Position numbers and translations under genes: made by a program
In this document: piece by piece, positions 14,876 through 23,567 of the stretch
How positions within the stretch are numbered: position 1 is the stretch's first letter
How the letters are laid out: each line of letters opens with the position of its first letter
Notes under the pieces: generated by a model
The model's database searches: none
Told to the model about the DNA's origin: nothing
What the model saw: the letters and a program-made list of their open reading frames with translations, nothing else
Assembly (NCBI GenBank): GCA_000997385.1
Contig: LCBT01000002.1
Coordinates: 70,315 to 119,423, forward strand
Reading direction: 5' to 3'
DNA length: 49,109 nt
Source: Candidatus Daviesbacteria bacterium GW2011_GWA1_41_61
Lineage (GTDB): Bacteria; Patescibacteriota; Microgenomatia; Daviesbacterales; UBA10151

Positions 14876-15116
14876 ACAAAAAGCCGATAAACAAAACAGT
14901 TGCTCCTAAAGCTACCCCGGCATGCAGAATGGATAATGCCCTAAGTATCGGTCCAGCTTCGGTGATGACGGTTTCGGTCATCATATTAACCTGGCGGACT
15001 ACTATTAAGCTGAAGAAAAAGTAAGCCACAGACAAGGAAAGGATCCCGGTTTTAAATACCGCCAAAACAGATTCAAAAGTAAAAATAGCGCTGGTAAATT
15101 GACTTTCTACTGACAT
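14868..15116 (-). CDS. DUF5657-like two-helix membrane protein
   Basis: I place the start at ATG 15116 (MSVESQFTSAIFTFESVL), one base after the stop of the bPH gene and preceded by GGAAGG. A longer frame reaching 15212 overlaps that gene and is rejected. The 82-aa product has two hydrophobic helices, with SLIVVRQVNMMTETVIT after the first. This is the pattern of the small CPR family DUF5657 as I recall it. Function unknown; probably co-translated with its two neighbours. Confidence 0.65.
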   Translation of the reverse strand: MSVESQFTSAIFTFESVLAVFKTGILSLSVAYFFFSLIVVRQVNMMTETVITEAGPILRALSILHAGVALGATVLFIGFLFG

Positions 15117-15117
15117 C

Positions 15118-15666
15118 TTAACCTTCCTGTATATCCTGAATCCTCTCCTTGACCAGATCCGGTTTAGGAACTTTAGTAAACTCAATATGTTGTCTTTCGG
15201 CGGCGGTTTCAATAATTAAATTACCAAAATTAAACAACTGTCCAGTTACTCCTAACACCTGGGATTTAACACTTTGAACATCCTCAATCCTCACTTCCAC
15301 AAAATCCCGGTTCAATAAATTATGGAAGTTAATATCTACCAAGTGAGAATTGGTAACAATATAAATATTAAAATACCAGTGTAAAAAACTTTCGATGACA
15401 TAGACTAAAACCAGCATCAACCAGAAAATAAACAGAGATAAGGAAAGGTTTTCAGGCAGAGACTCAAGGGAAACAAACTCCCATATTTGATTGAGTCTTA
15501 AAAGGACAAAAGGCAAAGCTAAAGCCAAAAGAGTAGTAAAAATCCAAGGAATATTGGTTACCCAGTGCTGTCTTAGAAACAGCTCGATATGTTCATCTGC
15601 TTCCTGATCAACAAACCTAATCTTGGGGGGGCGGTCAAAAAGAGCTGGGAAGAAACCAAGGTGCAT
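15118..15666 (-). CDS. Bacterial PH-domain membrane protein (YdbS/bPH2-like)
   Basis: A 182-aa protein with two transmembrane helices (about 39-60 and 76-100), then a bacterial PH domain (YIVTNSHLVDINFHNLLNRDFVEVRIEDVQSV, FGNLIIETAA). The 'iT--Rli-----L--r----i-l--I--v' pattern is characteristic of bPH2 domains. Such proteins are membrane-associated and linked to envelope stress in some bacteria, but have no defined reaction. It leads a three-gene unit with the DUF5657-like and propeller proteins. Confidence 0.82.
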   Translation of the reverse strand: MHLGFFPALFDRPPKIRFVDQEADEHIELFLRQHWVTNIPWIFTTLLALALPFVLLRLNQIWEFVSLESLPENLSLSLFIFWLMLVLVYVIESFLHWYFNIYIVTNSHLVDINFHNLLNRDFVEVRIEDVQSVKSQVLGVTGQLFNFGNLIIETAAERQHIEFTKVPKPDLVKERIQDIQEG

Positions 15667-15698
15667 TAAGCAGATGATAGCACAAACGAGCCATCAGT

Positions 15699-17441
15699 TC
15701 ATTTTTTCTCGATATTGAAAAAGGCGAAACCGCTTTGGGGGATGGACAACCTTCCCGGAGCCCGGATATTAAAGGCGGTCTTAAAATCAGAGCCGGAAAG
15801 TTTTATCTCCCCTTTGTCGGTTTGAAAAATTAACTCATTAGTTGCCCCGTTCCCCTGCACCACTGTGACCGAAGTTACGGTGGAAGGACCGTTAGCTTTT
15901 TCCCTAAGCTCAGCATGAGAGTAAGGATTGCCTCCCCAACAGGAGGTGGTCACCGGTGTCACCCGATCATCCCGGTATTTAGCAGCGTTGATAATATCGG
16001 CCAACTCCTCGCCGGAAAGCCAAGGATTAGACCTACCGCAACTATCACCACCGGCTGTGTAACCTTGCCTGTACCAAGCTTTATAGACCCAGGGTGACCC
16101 GCCTGCTTTGTCATATGATTTGTCAACAAAATTTGACCCTCCGGAACCATCTGTGGTATCCCAACCAATCGGGGAAGCAAATCCTCCATGAGTCGAAGCA
16201 AAATACGCTTTAATGGATTGACCTCCTGAGATCATAACCTTTCCTGTAGTAGAGTTGACTGCGTTTTCCCAATTGCCGCCCTTTGGTTGAGTTTTAAAAA
16301 CTTGACAACCTTCCGTGGCGCAAATAGAACTAGCTCCGTTATTGGTAACTGCCAAAGCATAAGTACGAGCCGCTATTGCTTGAGCTTGTAATGTAGCTTC
16401 AGGCCAATTAGCTGGTACTTCATAAATTCTTTTTACATAATCTTCTAAGCTTCCTGTCCAGATAACACTTCCGCAATCCACACAATTTCCATTGTTAACT
16501 TTAATAGCAATACCACTCCTATCCTCATAGTTATCAAAACTATAATATGCTTTTAAAATCTGATCATATGTTTGACCCGCGTTAGCTCTGCCTCTGGCTC
16601 CATACTGACTCATTCCTTTTCTATGAGTGTGAGCTCCAAAAGAAAAGACTGCAAAAGAACCGGCCGGAGCTGCTTCCCGGAAGCCTTTAATGGAGGCATT
16701 ATAATCATCTGCCAGTTCGCTATCTCCAATAGAGGCGGTAAATTGACCGGACCTGGCTGCCAAAATAGCTTGTTGTTTGGCAGAAAGATCGGCAATCTTA
16801 GTGCTTAAATCAGCTTGATATTTTTTAGCTTTGCTGATCTCTCCATCTAAAAAGTCAGCGTTTTTATCCACTTCAACCTGCAAGGCAGCTAAAGAGATTT
16901 TATCTTTTTCTAACTTATCTTTTTGGGTGAGCAGATTCATCATTTCTTCTGTCACAAAGGAGATGACTCTTTGGTCTTCCCGAGTTGCAGCCTGGCGGTA
17001 AGCCAGTTCCCGGAAAACATCACCGGAACCGGACTGAGAGAGCAGCATCAAAAGTGGTGAGTCTAAATAGGAGTGGATATAGTAAGAACGAACCCGGGAA
17101 GAAAGCAGGGCTTGCTGCAGCACTAATTTATCTTCCCTGACTTTAAGGTCTTTTTCTTTTTGGGCGATGGTATAAGTTAAAGTTTGCAGCTTGACTTTAA
17201 TTTGTTGCAGTTGTCTTTCTAAAGAGTCCAGCTGGCCTTCCAAAGGCTTGGTAGCAGCCACAGACATCTCCCGGGCTTTATTTAAAACATCAATCTCTCT
17301 TTGCAGATCCTCTATCTCATCAGCAAAAGTAGTTGGTAGTAAGTAGTAAGTAGTAAGTAGTAAGGTAAAGAGAGTCAAAAGTATTTTGGCAAGTTTAGAA
17401 GGGGATAACCATTTAGGCAATAACCTTTTGGGGGAAAACAT
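15699..17441 (-). CDS. Exported coiled-coil protein with a SpoIID/LytB domain
   Basis: A 580-aa protein with a signal peptide (residues 1-40, cleaved near TTFA-DE), then coiled coils (about 41-115 and 160-225) resembling EnvC/CwlO-type hydrolase regulators. A SpoIID domain follows (about 245-520), with HRKGMSQYGARGRANAGQTYDQILKAYY and ATLQAQAIAARTYAL, the family hallmarks. SpoIID enzymes are lytic transglycosylases acting on denuded glycan strands. It likely remodels peptidoglycan at the surface, perhaps to open the wall for the nearby pilus-like apparatus (inference). The signal peptide is encoded by four tandem copies of a 7-nt unit (17337-17364), a possible frameshift switch. Confidence 0.9.
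   Translation of the reverse strand: MFSPKRLLPKWLSPSKLAKILLTLFTLLLTTYYLLPTTFADEIEDLQREIDVLNKAREMSVAATKPLEGQLDSLERQLQQIKVKLQTLTYTIAQKEKDLKVREDKLVLQQALLSSRVRSYYIHSYLDSPLLMLLSQSGSGDVFRELAYRQAATREDQRVISFVTEEMMNLLTQKDKLEKDKISLAALQVEVDKNADFLDGEISKAKKYQADLSTKIADLSAKQQAILAARSGQFTASIGDSELADDYNASIKGFREAAPAGSFAVFSFGAHTHRKGMSQYGARGRANAGQTYDQILKAYYSFDNYEDRSGIAIKVNNGNCVDCGSVIWTGSLEDYVKRIYEVPANWPEATLQAQAIAARTYALAVTNNGASSICATEGCQVFKTQPKGGNWENAVNSTTGKVMISGGQSIKAYFASTHGGFASPIGWDTTDGSGGSNFVDKSYDKAGGSPWVYKAWYRQGYTAGGDSCGRSNPWLSGEELADIINAAKYRDDRVTPVTTSCWGGNPYSHAELREKANGPSTVTSVTVVQGNGATNELIFQTDKGEIKLSGSDFKTAFNIRAPGRLSIPQSGFAFFNIEKK
17337..17364. repeat. Tandem heptanucleotide repeat, four perfect units, in a signal-peptide region
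   Basis: TAGTAAG is repeated four times without error; a related AGTAGTTGG precedes it. It lies in codons of the hydrophobic core (TLLLTTYYLLPTTF). As 7 is not a multiple of 3, gain or loss of one unit shifts the SpoIID reading frame. Confidence 0.9.
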
Positions 17442-17473
17442 GGCCTAAAAATTGTAACATTTTTATTGGCTTT

Positions 17474-17483
17474 ATGCTAAAAT
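17474..17483 (+). promoter_or_regulatory. Extended -10 promoter of mntA-hepT
   Basis: TGC followed by TAAAAT (17478-17483) is an extended -10 box ending 6 nt before the ATG at 17490, so the transcript would start at or next to the start codon. No clear -35 is seen. Confidence 0.4.
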
Positions 17484-17489
17484 TAACCC

Positions 17490-17930
17490 ATGAAACTTAG
17501 TCCCAGGGAAATTAAAAAAATCAGAGATTACTTTGCCAGACAGAAAGATGTTATATTAGTCTACTTATACGGCTCCTTTGCCAAGGAGAAAACTCATAAA
17601 CAAAGCGATCTTGACTTCGGTATTTTGTTTGACCCCCCCATCAAAACTTATTACCGCTTAGGAGAAATTGCCAATGATCTTTCTGATCTAAAACTTCCTG
17701 CTGAGCCAGATGTAAGAAATATTAGTTTAAAGGAATCACCAACCTATTTAATGAACGTTATCCAAGGAAAGGTGCTTTATTCAAAAGATGAAGGTAGAAG
17801 GATAGGTTTTGAAGTAATAGTGATGAATACCTATCGGGATACTGAATATTTGAGAAAATTGTCTTATCAGTACATGAGTAAAAGGCTTAAGGAAGGTAAG
17901 TATGGCTTTAGAGAAAAATTTGTTATTTAA
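17490..17930 (+). CDS. mntA: MntA antitoxin, minimal nucleotidyltransferase
   Basis: A 146-aa MNT-domain protein with the exact GS-x10-DxD motif (YLYGSFAKEKTHKQSDLDFGIL). In characterised pairs, MntA adds AMP units to a tyrosine of HepT and so silences it. hepT overlaps its end by 29 nt, giving close coupling. The GS and both catalytic Asp are present, so it should be active. Confidence 0.92.
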   Translation: MKLSPREIKKIRDYFARQKDVILVYLYGSFAKEKTHKQSDLDFGILFDPPIKTYYRLGEIANDLSDLKLPAEPDVRNISLKESPTYLMNVIQGKVLYSKDEGRRIGFEVIVMNTYRDTEYLRKLSYQYMSKRLKEGKYGFREKFVI

Positions 17931-18330
17931 ACTACTAGATTATCTAGAAAATTTAATTAGCCAGGTAGAGAGTAAAGAAGTTACACTTAATAAGCTTGAA
18001 GAAGGTATGGATTTTATGTTTGCTGTTGAGCGGAGAATGCAGCTCATGATTGAGACCACAATAAATATAGCCGAACATATCGTCGCTGGCTTAAACCTAG
18101 CACACCCGGAAACTGCAAAGGATGTTTTCTTGGTTTTAGGGAAAGAAGGGATTATCACCCAGGAACTGGCTCAAAAACTGGCAAATGCGGCAGGATTTAG
18201 GAATATCCTAGTCCATGATTACCTGGACGTTGACTTAAAAATAGTGGCCGAAGCATCCACCACAGGCTTAGATGATTTGCGGCAATTTGCTACTTGTATC
18301 CGGCAATTTATAGAAAAACAGCATAATTAA
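17902..18330 (+). CDS. hepT: HepT toxin, HEPN-domain ribonuclease
   Basis: A 142-aa helical HEPN protein with the catalytic Rx4HxY motif (RNILVHDY) near residue 100. The Tyr is the residue AMP-modified by MntA in studied systems. HepT is an RNase that cuts tRNA or mRNA. An AAGGAAGG ribosome-binding site precedes the ATG inside mntA. It forms the third toxin-antitoxin module of the window. Confidence 0.92.
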   Translation: MALEKNLLFKLLDYLENLISQVESKEVTLNKLEEGMDFMFAVERRMQLMIETTINIAEHIVAGLNLAHPETAKDVFLVLGKEGIITQELAQKLANAAGFRNILVHDYLDVDLKIVAEASTTGLDDLRQFATCIRQFIEKQHN

Positions 18331-18461
18331 ATCCCAATTTTCCAATCCCGGTTTGTCTTGGTTTTTGATTCCTGATTTTTTTAACTAAGTCCTAAGTCTA
18401 ACTCAGTACTCAACTCAACGCTTACTTGCAAAGAAACTTGACTTTCAGTAAGCTAAAAGTA

Positions 18462-20150
18462 ATGGTTAAGAAAGGATTTCTACTCCTATTTAGTCTATTG
18501 TCAATATTTGTAGTATTAGCAATTATTGCACAAAGCGCCGAAGCTGCCACAAATCAGTGTAACGGAAGTGGAATCTTAGTAGGGCCTGTGTACTTAAATA
18601 CCATAAATGTTTCAGATCCGGATTACTACAGTTTAGGAGGTTTTAAGATTGCGGTTCGGGTAGAACAAATAACTCCTACTGCTGGGGTTGAGCCTGGGTA
18701 TTTTTTTGCAAATAGTACTGATAGCTGTGGAACTGGTTGTATACGAGCACCAGCATTTTGTGTAAGCATCATAAACAGCCAGGGAAAAAGCTTAGCTGAT
18801 TCCACAAACAGAGTAAGAGTTGTCCTCCCCTCAGAAACACTCATAGACGGGACCTATTTCAAGGGCTTATTAAGGACTAATACTACCGACCCAGGCGGAA
18901 CTATCACTCTCCGAGAATCATCTGAATATATAAAAACTGTTGAAGCAGACCTTAATAAGCCCAGCACTGAGTTAGGGGAGATTCACTACTCTTGGAACCC
19001 ACCCTCAAATCTAATAAGTAACCCAACTTTAACAGCTAATCCTACTGTAGTATTAGTAAATGAACCTAAAGATGTTTATCTTACTATGAATTTAGGTTCA
19101 CGGCTTACTAATAGATACGATTTTGTCATACAAAATCCTAGTGCTAGCTTTAAAGGTGTAGGACAGATTGTCTGCCAAGCACCCCAGAACAGATTAAATC
19201 CTCAATGTGTAATTCGAACTGACAGAAGTCCTCCGGAATGGTTTAAAAATATCTCAATAAACACCACCACTGACGCACTAACCGGACAATCTTCGACGGT
19301 TGCTATCTTAGTTATACAAAACGCCAACACCCTGCCAGAAGAAACCTACCGACCAGAACTAACTCCAGTTGGATTACCGCAAGTTTCAACCTCTTTTGAA
19401 GTGACCTCCAAAGTAAGCACTTTGAATGATGTAAAGCCAGTGCTGGTGCCCTCGACTCTTGATACTAAGGCGACATCTAACGCAAAGATTGAAATTCATT
19501 TAGAAAATGGGACGAGTGACTTTTATTATGCTTACCCAAAACCTGAATTTAAGTGGCAAATACAACTGAGTCCACCAGAATACAGCGCCTTTAGATATAT
19601 AACACTCCCAAATACTGTTGATACAAAAAACAGCGCAACCTTTCAATTGACTCCTCAAGGGTTATTACCCAACCCCTCCGATTCTCAAGGTTATAAAATA
19701 GAGGTTAAAGACACTAGTGGAAACCTTAGAGGAGTAGCCTATCTAAAGGTAACAGGCACTAGGGATTCACCTCCACCTAGAAACACAGGTGGTGATCCTG
19801 TAAAGTGTAAAACCGGGGATCCAAAATGTACCTCAGCTGCTGGGATACCATGCACTAACGGAATTTTAACTGCTATTGGCTGTGTGCCGACAGATCCTGC
19901 TGAACTTGTTAAAGGATTGATGAAGCTTTTTGCCGGAGCCGGAGGGGCGATAGCCTTACTGCTGATGGCTTTTGGGGCCATTCAGATGATCACCTCTCAA
20001 GGCAGCCCGGAGGGGATTAAAGCCGGACAAGAAAGGTTTACTTCTGCTGCTTTAGGACTGCTGTTTATTATCTTCTCTGTCTTGTTGTTGGAGATTATCG
20101 GCGTTAATATATTAGGACTAGATCAATTTGGAATAGGGTTTAATCGATGA
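18462..20150 (+). CDS. Large exported surface protein with a C-terminal pilin-like helix pair
   Basis: I prefer ATG 18462 (MVKKGFLLLFSLLS) over the upstream TTG at 18426, as it gives a normal signal peptide ending near SAEA. The 562-aa product has a long extracellular beta-rich part (several Cys, Pro/Thr-rich linkers, about residues 30-470). It ends with two membrane helices around MITSQGSPEGIKAGQERFTSAALG, the same helix-loop-helix signature as the small VirB2/TrbC-like proteins that follow. It overlaps the next gene by 4 nt. It may be a pilin-anchored tip or adhesin subunit; this is inference from layout. Confidence 0.75.
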   Translation: MVKKGFLLLFSLLSIFVVLAIIAQSAEAATNQCNGSGILVGPVYLNTINVSDPDYYSLGGFKIAVRVEQITPTAGVEPGYFFANSTDSCGTGCIRAPAFCVSIINSQGKSLADSTNRVRVVLPSETLIDGTYFKGLLRTNTTDPGGTITLRESSEYIKTVEADLNKPSTELGEIHYSWNPPSNLISNPTLTANPTVVLVNEPKDVYLTMNLGSRLTNRYDFVIQNPSASFKGVGQIVCQAPQNRLNPQCVIRTDRSPPEWFKNISINTTTDALTGQSSTVAILVIQNANTLPEETYRPELTPVGLPQVSTSFEVTSKVSTLNDVKPVLVPSTLDTKATSNAKIEIHLENGTSDFYYAYPKPEFKWQIQLSPPEYSAFRYITLPNTVDTKNSATFQLTPQGLLPNPSDSQGYKIEVKDTSGNLRGVAYLKVTGTRDSPPPRNTGGDPVKCKTGDPKCTSAAGIPCTNGILTAIGCVPTDPAELVKGLMKLFAGAGGAIALLLMAFGAIQMITSQGSPEGIKAGQERFTSAALGLLFIIFSVLLLEIIGVNILGLDQFGIGFNR

Positions 20151-20455
20151 AACAGTTAGCCTTACAACTTGGCGGTTATGATGTTGGTAAGTTTCCAGGG
20201 CTAAATGACAACTTAAGAAATGCTACCCTGGGTTCAGCTCTATCCCAGGTTTTAAATATTGTTTTTGTTGTAGCGGGCTTTTTAATGTTCTTTTGGGCTT
20301 TTTGGGGAGTTTTTGAATATATCTTTGCCGGAGGCAATAAAGAAGGTTTGGGCAAAGCCCGGGCCAAAATCACCTGGGCCATTGTGGGTTTTATTATTTT
20401 ATCTTTAGCTTTTGCCATCAGCCAATATATTGAACAGCTCTTTCCGGCTAAGTAA
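20147..20455 (+). CDS. VirB2/TrbC-like pilin-family membrane protein 1
   Basis: A 102-aa protein with two transmembrane helices (about 34-57 and 74-94) joined by a short loop, EYIFAGGNKEGLGKARAKITWAIVG. This glycine-rich loop pattern marks the T4SS pilin-like family seen in CPR and Gram-positive conjugation loci. It has no clear signal peptide. First of five consecutive paralogues; it overlaps the upstream gene by 4 nt. Confidence 0.82.
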   Translation: MKQLALQLGGYDVGKFPGLNDNLRNATLGSALSQVLNIVFVVAGFLMFFWAFWGVFEYIFAGGNKEGLGKARAKITWAIVGFIILSLAFAISQYIEQLFPAK

Positions 20456-20457
20456 CA

Positions 20458-20778
20458 ATGTTTAATTTAATCCAACCGGTTTATGCTCAAGGGTCAGTGT
20501 CTTTAAAAACTACCTACGGCTTTGGGTGGATTGGCAGCCTTTCTGAGGCTTTAGGCAGGCTTACAGGCCCAGCTTTTGCCATTGCTGCTGTGGCAGTAGC
20601 TTTTTATTTTTTAATTGGAGCTATTAAATATCTCACTTCCGCCGGAGATAAAAACGCCGTGGCTTCCGGGCGGGATATGATCACTCATGCTATCATTGGT
20701 TTTATGTTGTTAATCTTTTTGTTTTTGATTTTGCAATATTTGCCCGGGGCCATAGGAGTAGGCAATCCCTTATTTTAA
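20458..20778 (+). CDS. VirB2/TrbC-like pilin-family membrane protein 2
   Basis: A 106-aa protein starting 2 nt after the previous stop. A short N-terminal part (with VYAQG, a possible signal cleavage site) precedes two helices linked by KYLTSAGDKNAVASGRDMITHAIIG. It shares the AGDK...A--xI--A--G signature of the group. Such proteins form the filament or membrane channel in type IV secretion systems; here the role is inferred. Confidence 0.82.
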   Translation: MFNLIQPVYAQGSVSLKTTYGFGWIGSLSEALGRLTGPAFAIAAVAVAFYFLIGAIKYLTSAGDKNAVASGRDMITHAIIGFMLLIFLFLILQYLPGAIGVGNPLF

Positions 20779-20779
20779 G

Positions 20780-21187
20780 ATGAGAAATATTTTTAAACCT
20801 TTATTTTTAATCACAGTCATCTTTCTTTTGTTAACATGGGGATCATCCCCGGCTTTAGCTCTCCCGGCAGATGTTGACTCAGTCCTAGGAAAAATTATTC
20901 CCCCGCCTCAAGTCAGCGGTTTAGGTGTTGGAGCCGCCGGCATCAGCCGGGTTTTAAGCAATATTATCATCATTATCTTTGTAGTGGCCTCCATCCTTTT
21001 TGTCTTTATGGTAGTTATCAGCGCTCTGCAGTGGATTGTCTCAGGGGGAGACAAGGAAGCTGTAGCTAAAGCCCGGTCCAGGTTAACTTATGCCATTATT
21101 GGCATTGTTCTACTCGCCCTGTCTTTTCTAATCTTAAGAGTAATCGGCCAAATCACCGGCTTTTCCTTCTTTAAAGGTAGTGCTTGA
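20780..21187 (+). CDS. VirB2/TrbC-like pilin-family membrane protein 3
   Basis: A 135-aa protein with a signal peptide (MRNIFKPLFLITVIFLLLTWG, cleaved near ALA) and a mature N-terminus of about 40 residues. Two helices follow, with QWIVSGGDKEAVAKARSRLTYAIIG between them. It is closest to paralogue 4 (GGDKEAVAKARSR against GGEKEAVGHARSR). Confidence 0.85.
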   Translation: MRNIFKPLFLITVIFLLLTWGSSPALALPADVDSVLGKIIPPPQVSGLGVGAAGISRVLSNIIIIIFVVASILFVFMVVISALQWIVSGGDKEAVAKARSRLTYAIIGIVLLALSFLILRVIGQITGFSFFKGSA

Positions 21188-21222
21188 CAAGTGGGTTTTA
21201 ATATCTCTAATATTAACTTAGT

Positions 21223-21720
21223 ATGAAAAAAGCAGTGGCTACTTTAGGCAGTTTAGGATTTTTAGCTTTTTCTTCTGTCGCTTTAGCCGAAACTCCTATT
21301 GATATCAACATCAATATCCCTTCTCAAGGAGTTAACCCCTTTATTTCAATTGGCACTCTTATTTCCAACGCTTTAATCATTGTTTTTGTTGTTGCCGCCA
21401 TCTTAGTCCTTTTCTACTTAGTCATTGGAGCTTTCCAATGGATTACCTCCGGGGGAGAGAAGGAAGCTGTTGGTCATGCCCGTTCCAGGATCACCCATGC
21501 CTTAATTGGCTTGGCTATTTTAGCCTTAGCTTTCTTAATTACCAGAGTCGCCGGACAGATTGTGGGCATTGATATTTTAAACATTCAAAGAATCCCAACC
21601 TTAAGTCAACCTTGCCCTGCTGGCACCGTTTTTGATCCTACTTCCAGCCAACAAACAGGTCAAACTGTTTGTATCCCTGAGGCCCAACCTCCAGCAGGAA
21701 CTTCTGGTATCACCCGTTAA
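21223..21720 (+). CDS. VirB2/TrbC-like pilin-family membrane protein 4
   Basis: A 165-aa protein with a signal peptide cleaved near ALA-ET, then two helices around QWITSGGEKEAVGHARSRITHALIG. A C-terminal extracytoplasmic tail of about 40 residues contains two Cys (CPAGTVFD...TVC), a possible disulfide. The tail is absent from the other small members, which suggests a distinct subunit role. Confidence 0.85.
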   Translation: MKKAVATLGSLGFLAFSSVALAETPIDININIPSQGVNPFISIGTLISNALIIVFVVAAILVLFYLVIGAFQWITSGGEKEAVGHARSRITHALIGLAILALAFLITRVAGQIVGIDILNIQRIPTLSQPCPAGTVFDPTSSQQTGQTVCIPEAQPPAGTSGITR

Positions 21721-21761
21721 AAGTGTTGCTAAATCCATCATCAATATAGTATCTTTGATAT

Positions 21762-22070
21762 ATGAATGCTCCGGGAATCCTCCAACTGCAAAAACTGTTG
21801 CAACAGTTGATTGGCATGATAGTGCCTTTGGCTTTTATAGCTTTAACCGTCATGCTGGTGTGGGGAGGGATTAAATATATTACCTCGGGAGGAGATTCTA
21901 AAGCCCTCTCTTCCGCTAACGCCACTGTTACCTGGGCTCTTTTAGGAATCCTTTTTTTAGTCATTGCCTGGCTGGTTTTAAGATTAATTGAGGCCTTTAC
22001 CGGAGTCCAGGTTACCCAATTTTGCTTAGGTTTTCCCGGAGCAGAGACTTTTTGCGGAAGCACAGAATAG
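21762..22070 (+). CDS. VirB2/TrbC-like pilin-family membrane protein 5
   Basis: A 102-aa protein with two helices around KYITSGGDSKALSSANATVTWALLG. There is no classical signal peptide. It is the most divergent of the group and ends with two Cys residues (QFCLGF, TFCGST). It precedes the Cys-rich secreted protein by 10 nt. Confidence 0.82.
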   Translation: MNAPGILQLQKLLQQLIGMIVPLAFIALTVMLVWGGIKYITSGGDSKALSSANATVTWALLGILFLVIAWLVLRLIEAFTGVQVTQFCLGFPGAETFCGSTE

Positions 22071-22080
22071 AATTCTAATA

Positions 22081-23532
22081 ATGAGCATACTGCCTGCCCT
22101 TTGGAAAAAAAATCAGCCCTTAAGCATCCTATTTCTGTGTCTTGTGGTAGCAATGCTGCTTTTTTTTAATCCTTCCACTAAAGCTTATGTCGATCCCGGG
22201 ACAGGCTCTGAACCGTCCCCTACCCCCATCCCTTGCCAATCAACATACACCCGTTATTGTGACGGTAACTCGGTTTGGGAAAAAGACAGCTGTAATGGAG
22301 CTTATAAAATACAAGACTGTGATGTGGGGAATGATCAAAGATGTACCCAAGGCCCGGGGTTTACCAATGGCCGCTGTGTCAAATATTATCACACTGCAAT
22401 GTCCATCAACCCCAATCCTCCCGAGCTGGGGAATAATGATGTTAAAGTCATTATCCAAGGGACTAAATCCTGTAATGCCTCCGGCTTTACCTTCTACCCT
22501 GATTTAGGACTGGGGACCCTCAGTGATTTTAAAAACACCTTATGCCAGGCCCAAGACATTAAGCCTTTAGGCTGCTCGGGGACAGGAGATCAGGCTTGTA
22601 CCTGGTCGGGAACTTGTGTAGCCCGGATGATGAAAACTTCCATTACTGATCCCAACTTTTATAACAGCTATTTTCAAGCTACTTTTAATTCTAATGCCAG
22701 CTTGGCTGGAGACAGGATTGGTGACTGCAGCTCTAGCACCCAATATTATGTTGATCCCTTGCCTTGTGATCAGGTACGCACTCCTATTTTTGACACCATT
22801 GTCTCCAAACTATTTCCTTCTGCCAGTAATAGTGGTCAGATAGTTTCCGCTACCATGGAAGATGACCGCCGGGAGGTAAAATTTTTAAGCCAAGTTGAAC
22901 TCCCCAAAGAAGCTACTTTTACTCCCACTCCTAAAGTACCTACACCTCCCCCTGCCGACCCCTTATCACTCTTCCATCAAACAGGTTTACAAACGGGCTT
23001 TTTTGGTTATATTCAAAGGCTGTTTTGCAGCAATCCCTTATTAAAACTAACTGGATTTTTTATCTGCCCCGCTGATGTTAATTTAGCTGTCTCTTTAGGG
23101 ACAGAGCAACCGGCCGCTGAGGAATCAAAAAACTTGGTGACTTTATCCCAAGTTTTAAGAAACAGCAAGGTAGCCCCGGAAATTGTCCCTTCTCCGGCCC
23201 CTAAAGGGTGCTATATCCAAGACATTTTAGTTTTAGGGGAGATGACAGAGGGGGATAAAGATTTAGACAAAATCAGCGGCAGCTTGTCCGGCTCAGATTA
23301 TACCGGTTATTATCTGGAGAACATCCCCAAACTGGAAGGGATCAAGATTGCTACCAAATCTGACGGTTTAAGCTACAATGGAACAGAAGTGCCGGGAGAA
23401 GAGCGTTCCCGCTATTTAAACTGCGGACAAGAGGTCCAAAATCAGGCTCTTTTCCCTCCTATACCCGATCTTCATCCAGGACTGGACTTAACTGTCCAAA
23501 AAAACAGATGCCTGCCCACCCTAACCCCCTAG
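22081..23532 (+). CDS. Secreted Cys-rich protein of the pilus-like locus
   Basis: A 483-aa protein with a signal peptide or anchor (residues 1-36, with CLVVAMLLFF), then a Cys-rich N-terminal region (CQSTYTRYCDGNSVWEKDSC, CDVGNDQRC) and a long soluble part with Pro/Thr linkers. I recognise no catalytic domain. Many Cys pairs suggest disulfides outside the cell. Its place between the pilin-like genes and the VirB6-like gene makes it a candidate structural or adhesive component. Confidence 0.7.
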   Translation: MSILPALWKKNQPLSILFLCLVVAMLLFFNPSTKAYVDPGTGSEPSPTPIPCQSTYTRYCDGNSVWEKDSCNGAYKIQDCDVGNDQRCTQGPGFTNGRCVKYYHTAMSINPNPPELGNNDVKVIIQGTKSCNASGFTFYPDLGLGTLSDFKNTLCQAQDIKPLGCSGTGDQACTWSGTCVARMMKTSITDPNFYNSYFQATFNSNASLAGDRIGDCSSSTQYYVDPLPCDQVRTPIFDTIVSKLFPSASNSGQIVSATMEDDRREVKFLSQVELPKEATFTPTPKVPTPPPADPLSLFHQTGLQTGFFGYIQRLFCSNPLLKLTGFFICPADVNLAVSLGTEQPAAEESKNLVTLSQVLRNSKVAPEIVPSPAPKGCYIQDILVLGEMTEGDKDLDKISGSLSGSDYTGYYLENIPKLEGIKIATKSDGLSYNGTEVPGEERSRYLNCGQEVQNQALFPPIPDLHPGLDLTVQKNRCLPTLTP

Positions 23533-23567
23533 TTGCAAATTAGGGAAAAATTAGCTAGTCTAAAACT

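Noticed and set aside
15117-15212. Longer start for the DUF5657-like gene
   Set aside because: It overlaps the end of the bPH gene; ATG 15116 has a GGAAGG site and fits the family start.
16572-16808. Frames opposite the SpoIID gene
   Set aside because: The SpoIID frame has full domain motifs; the opposite frames have none.
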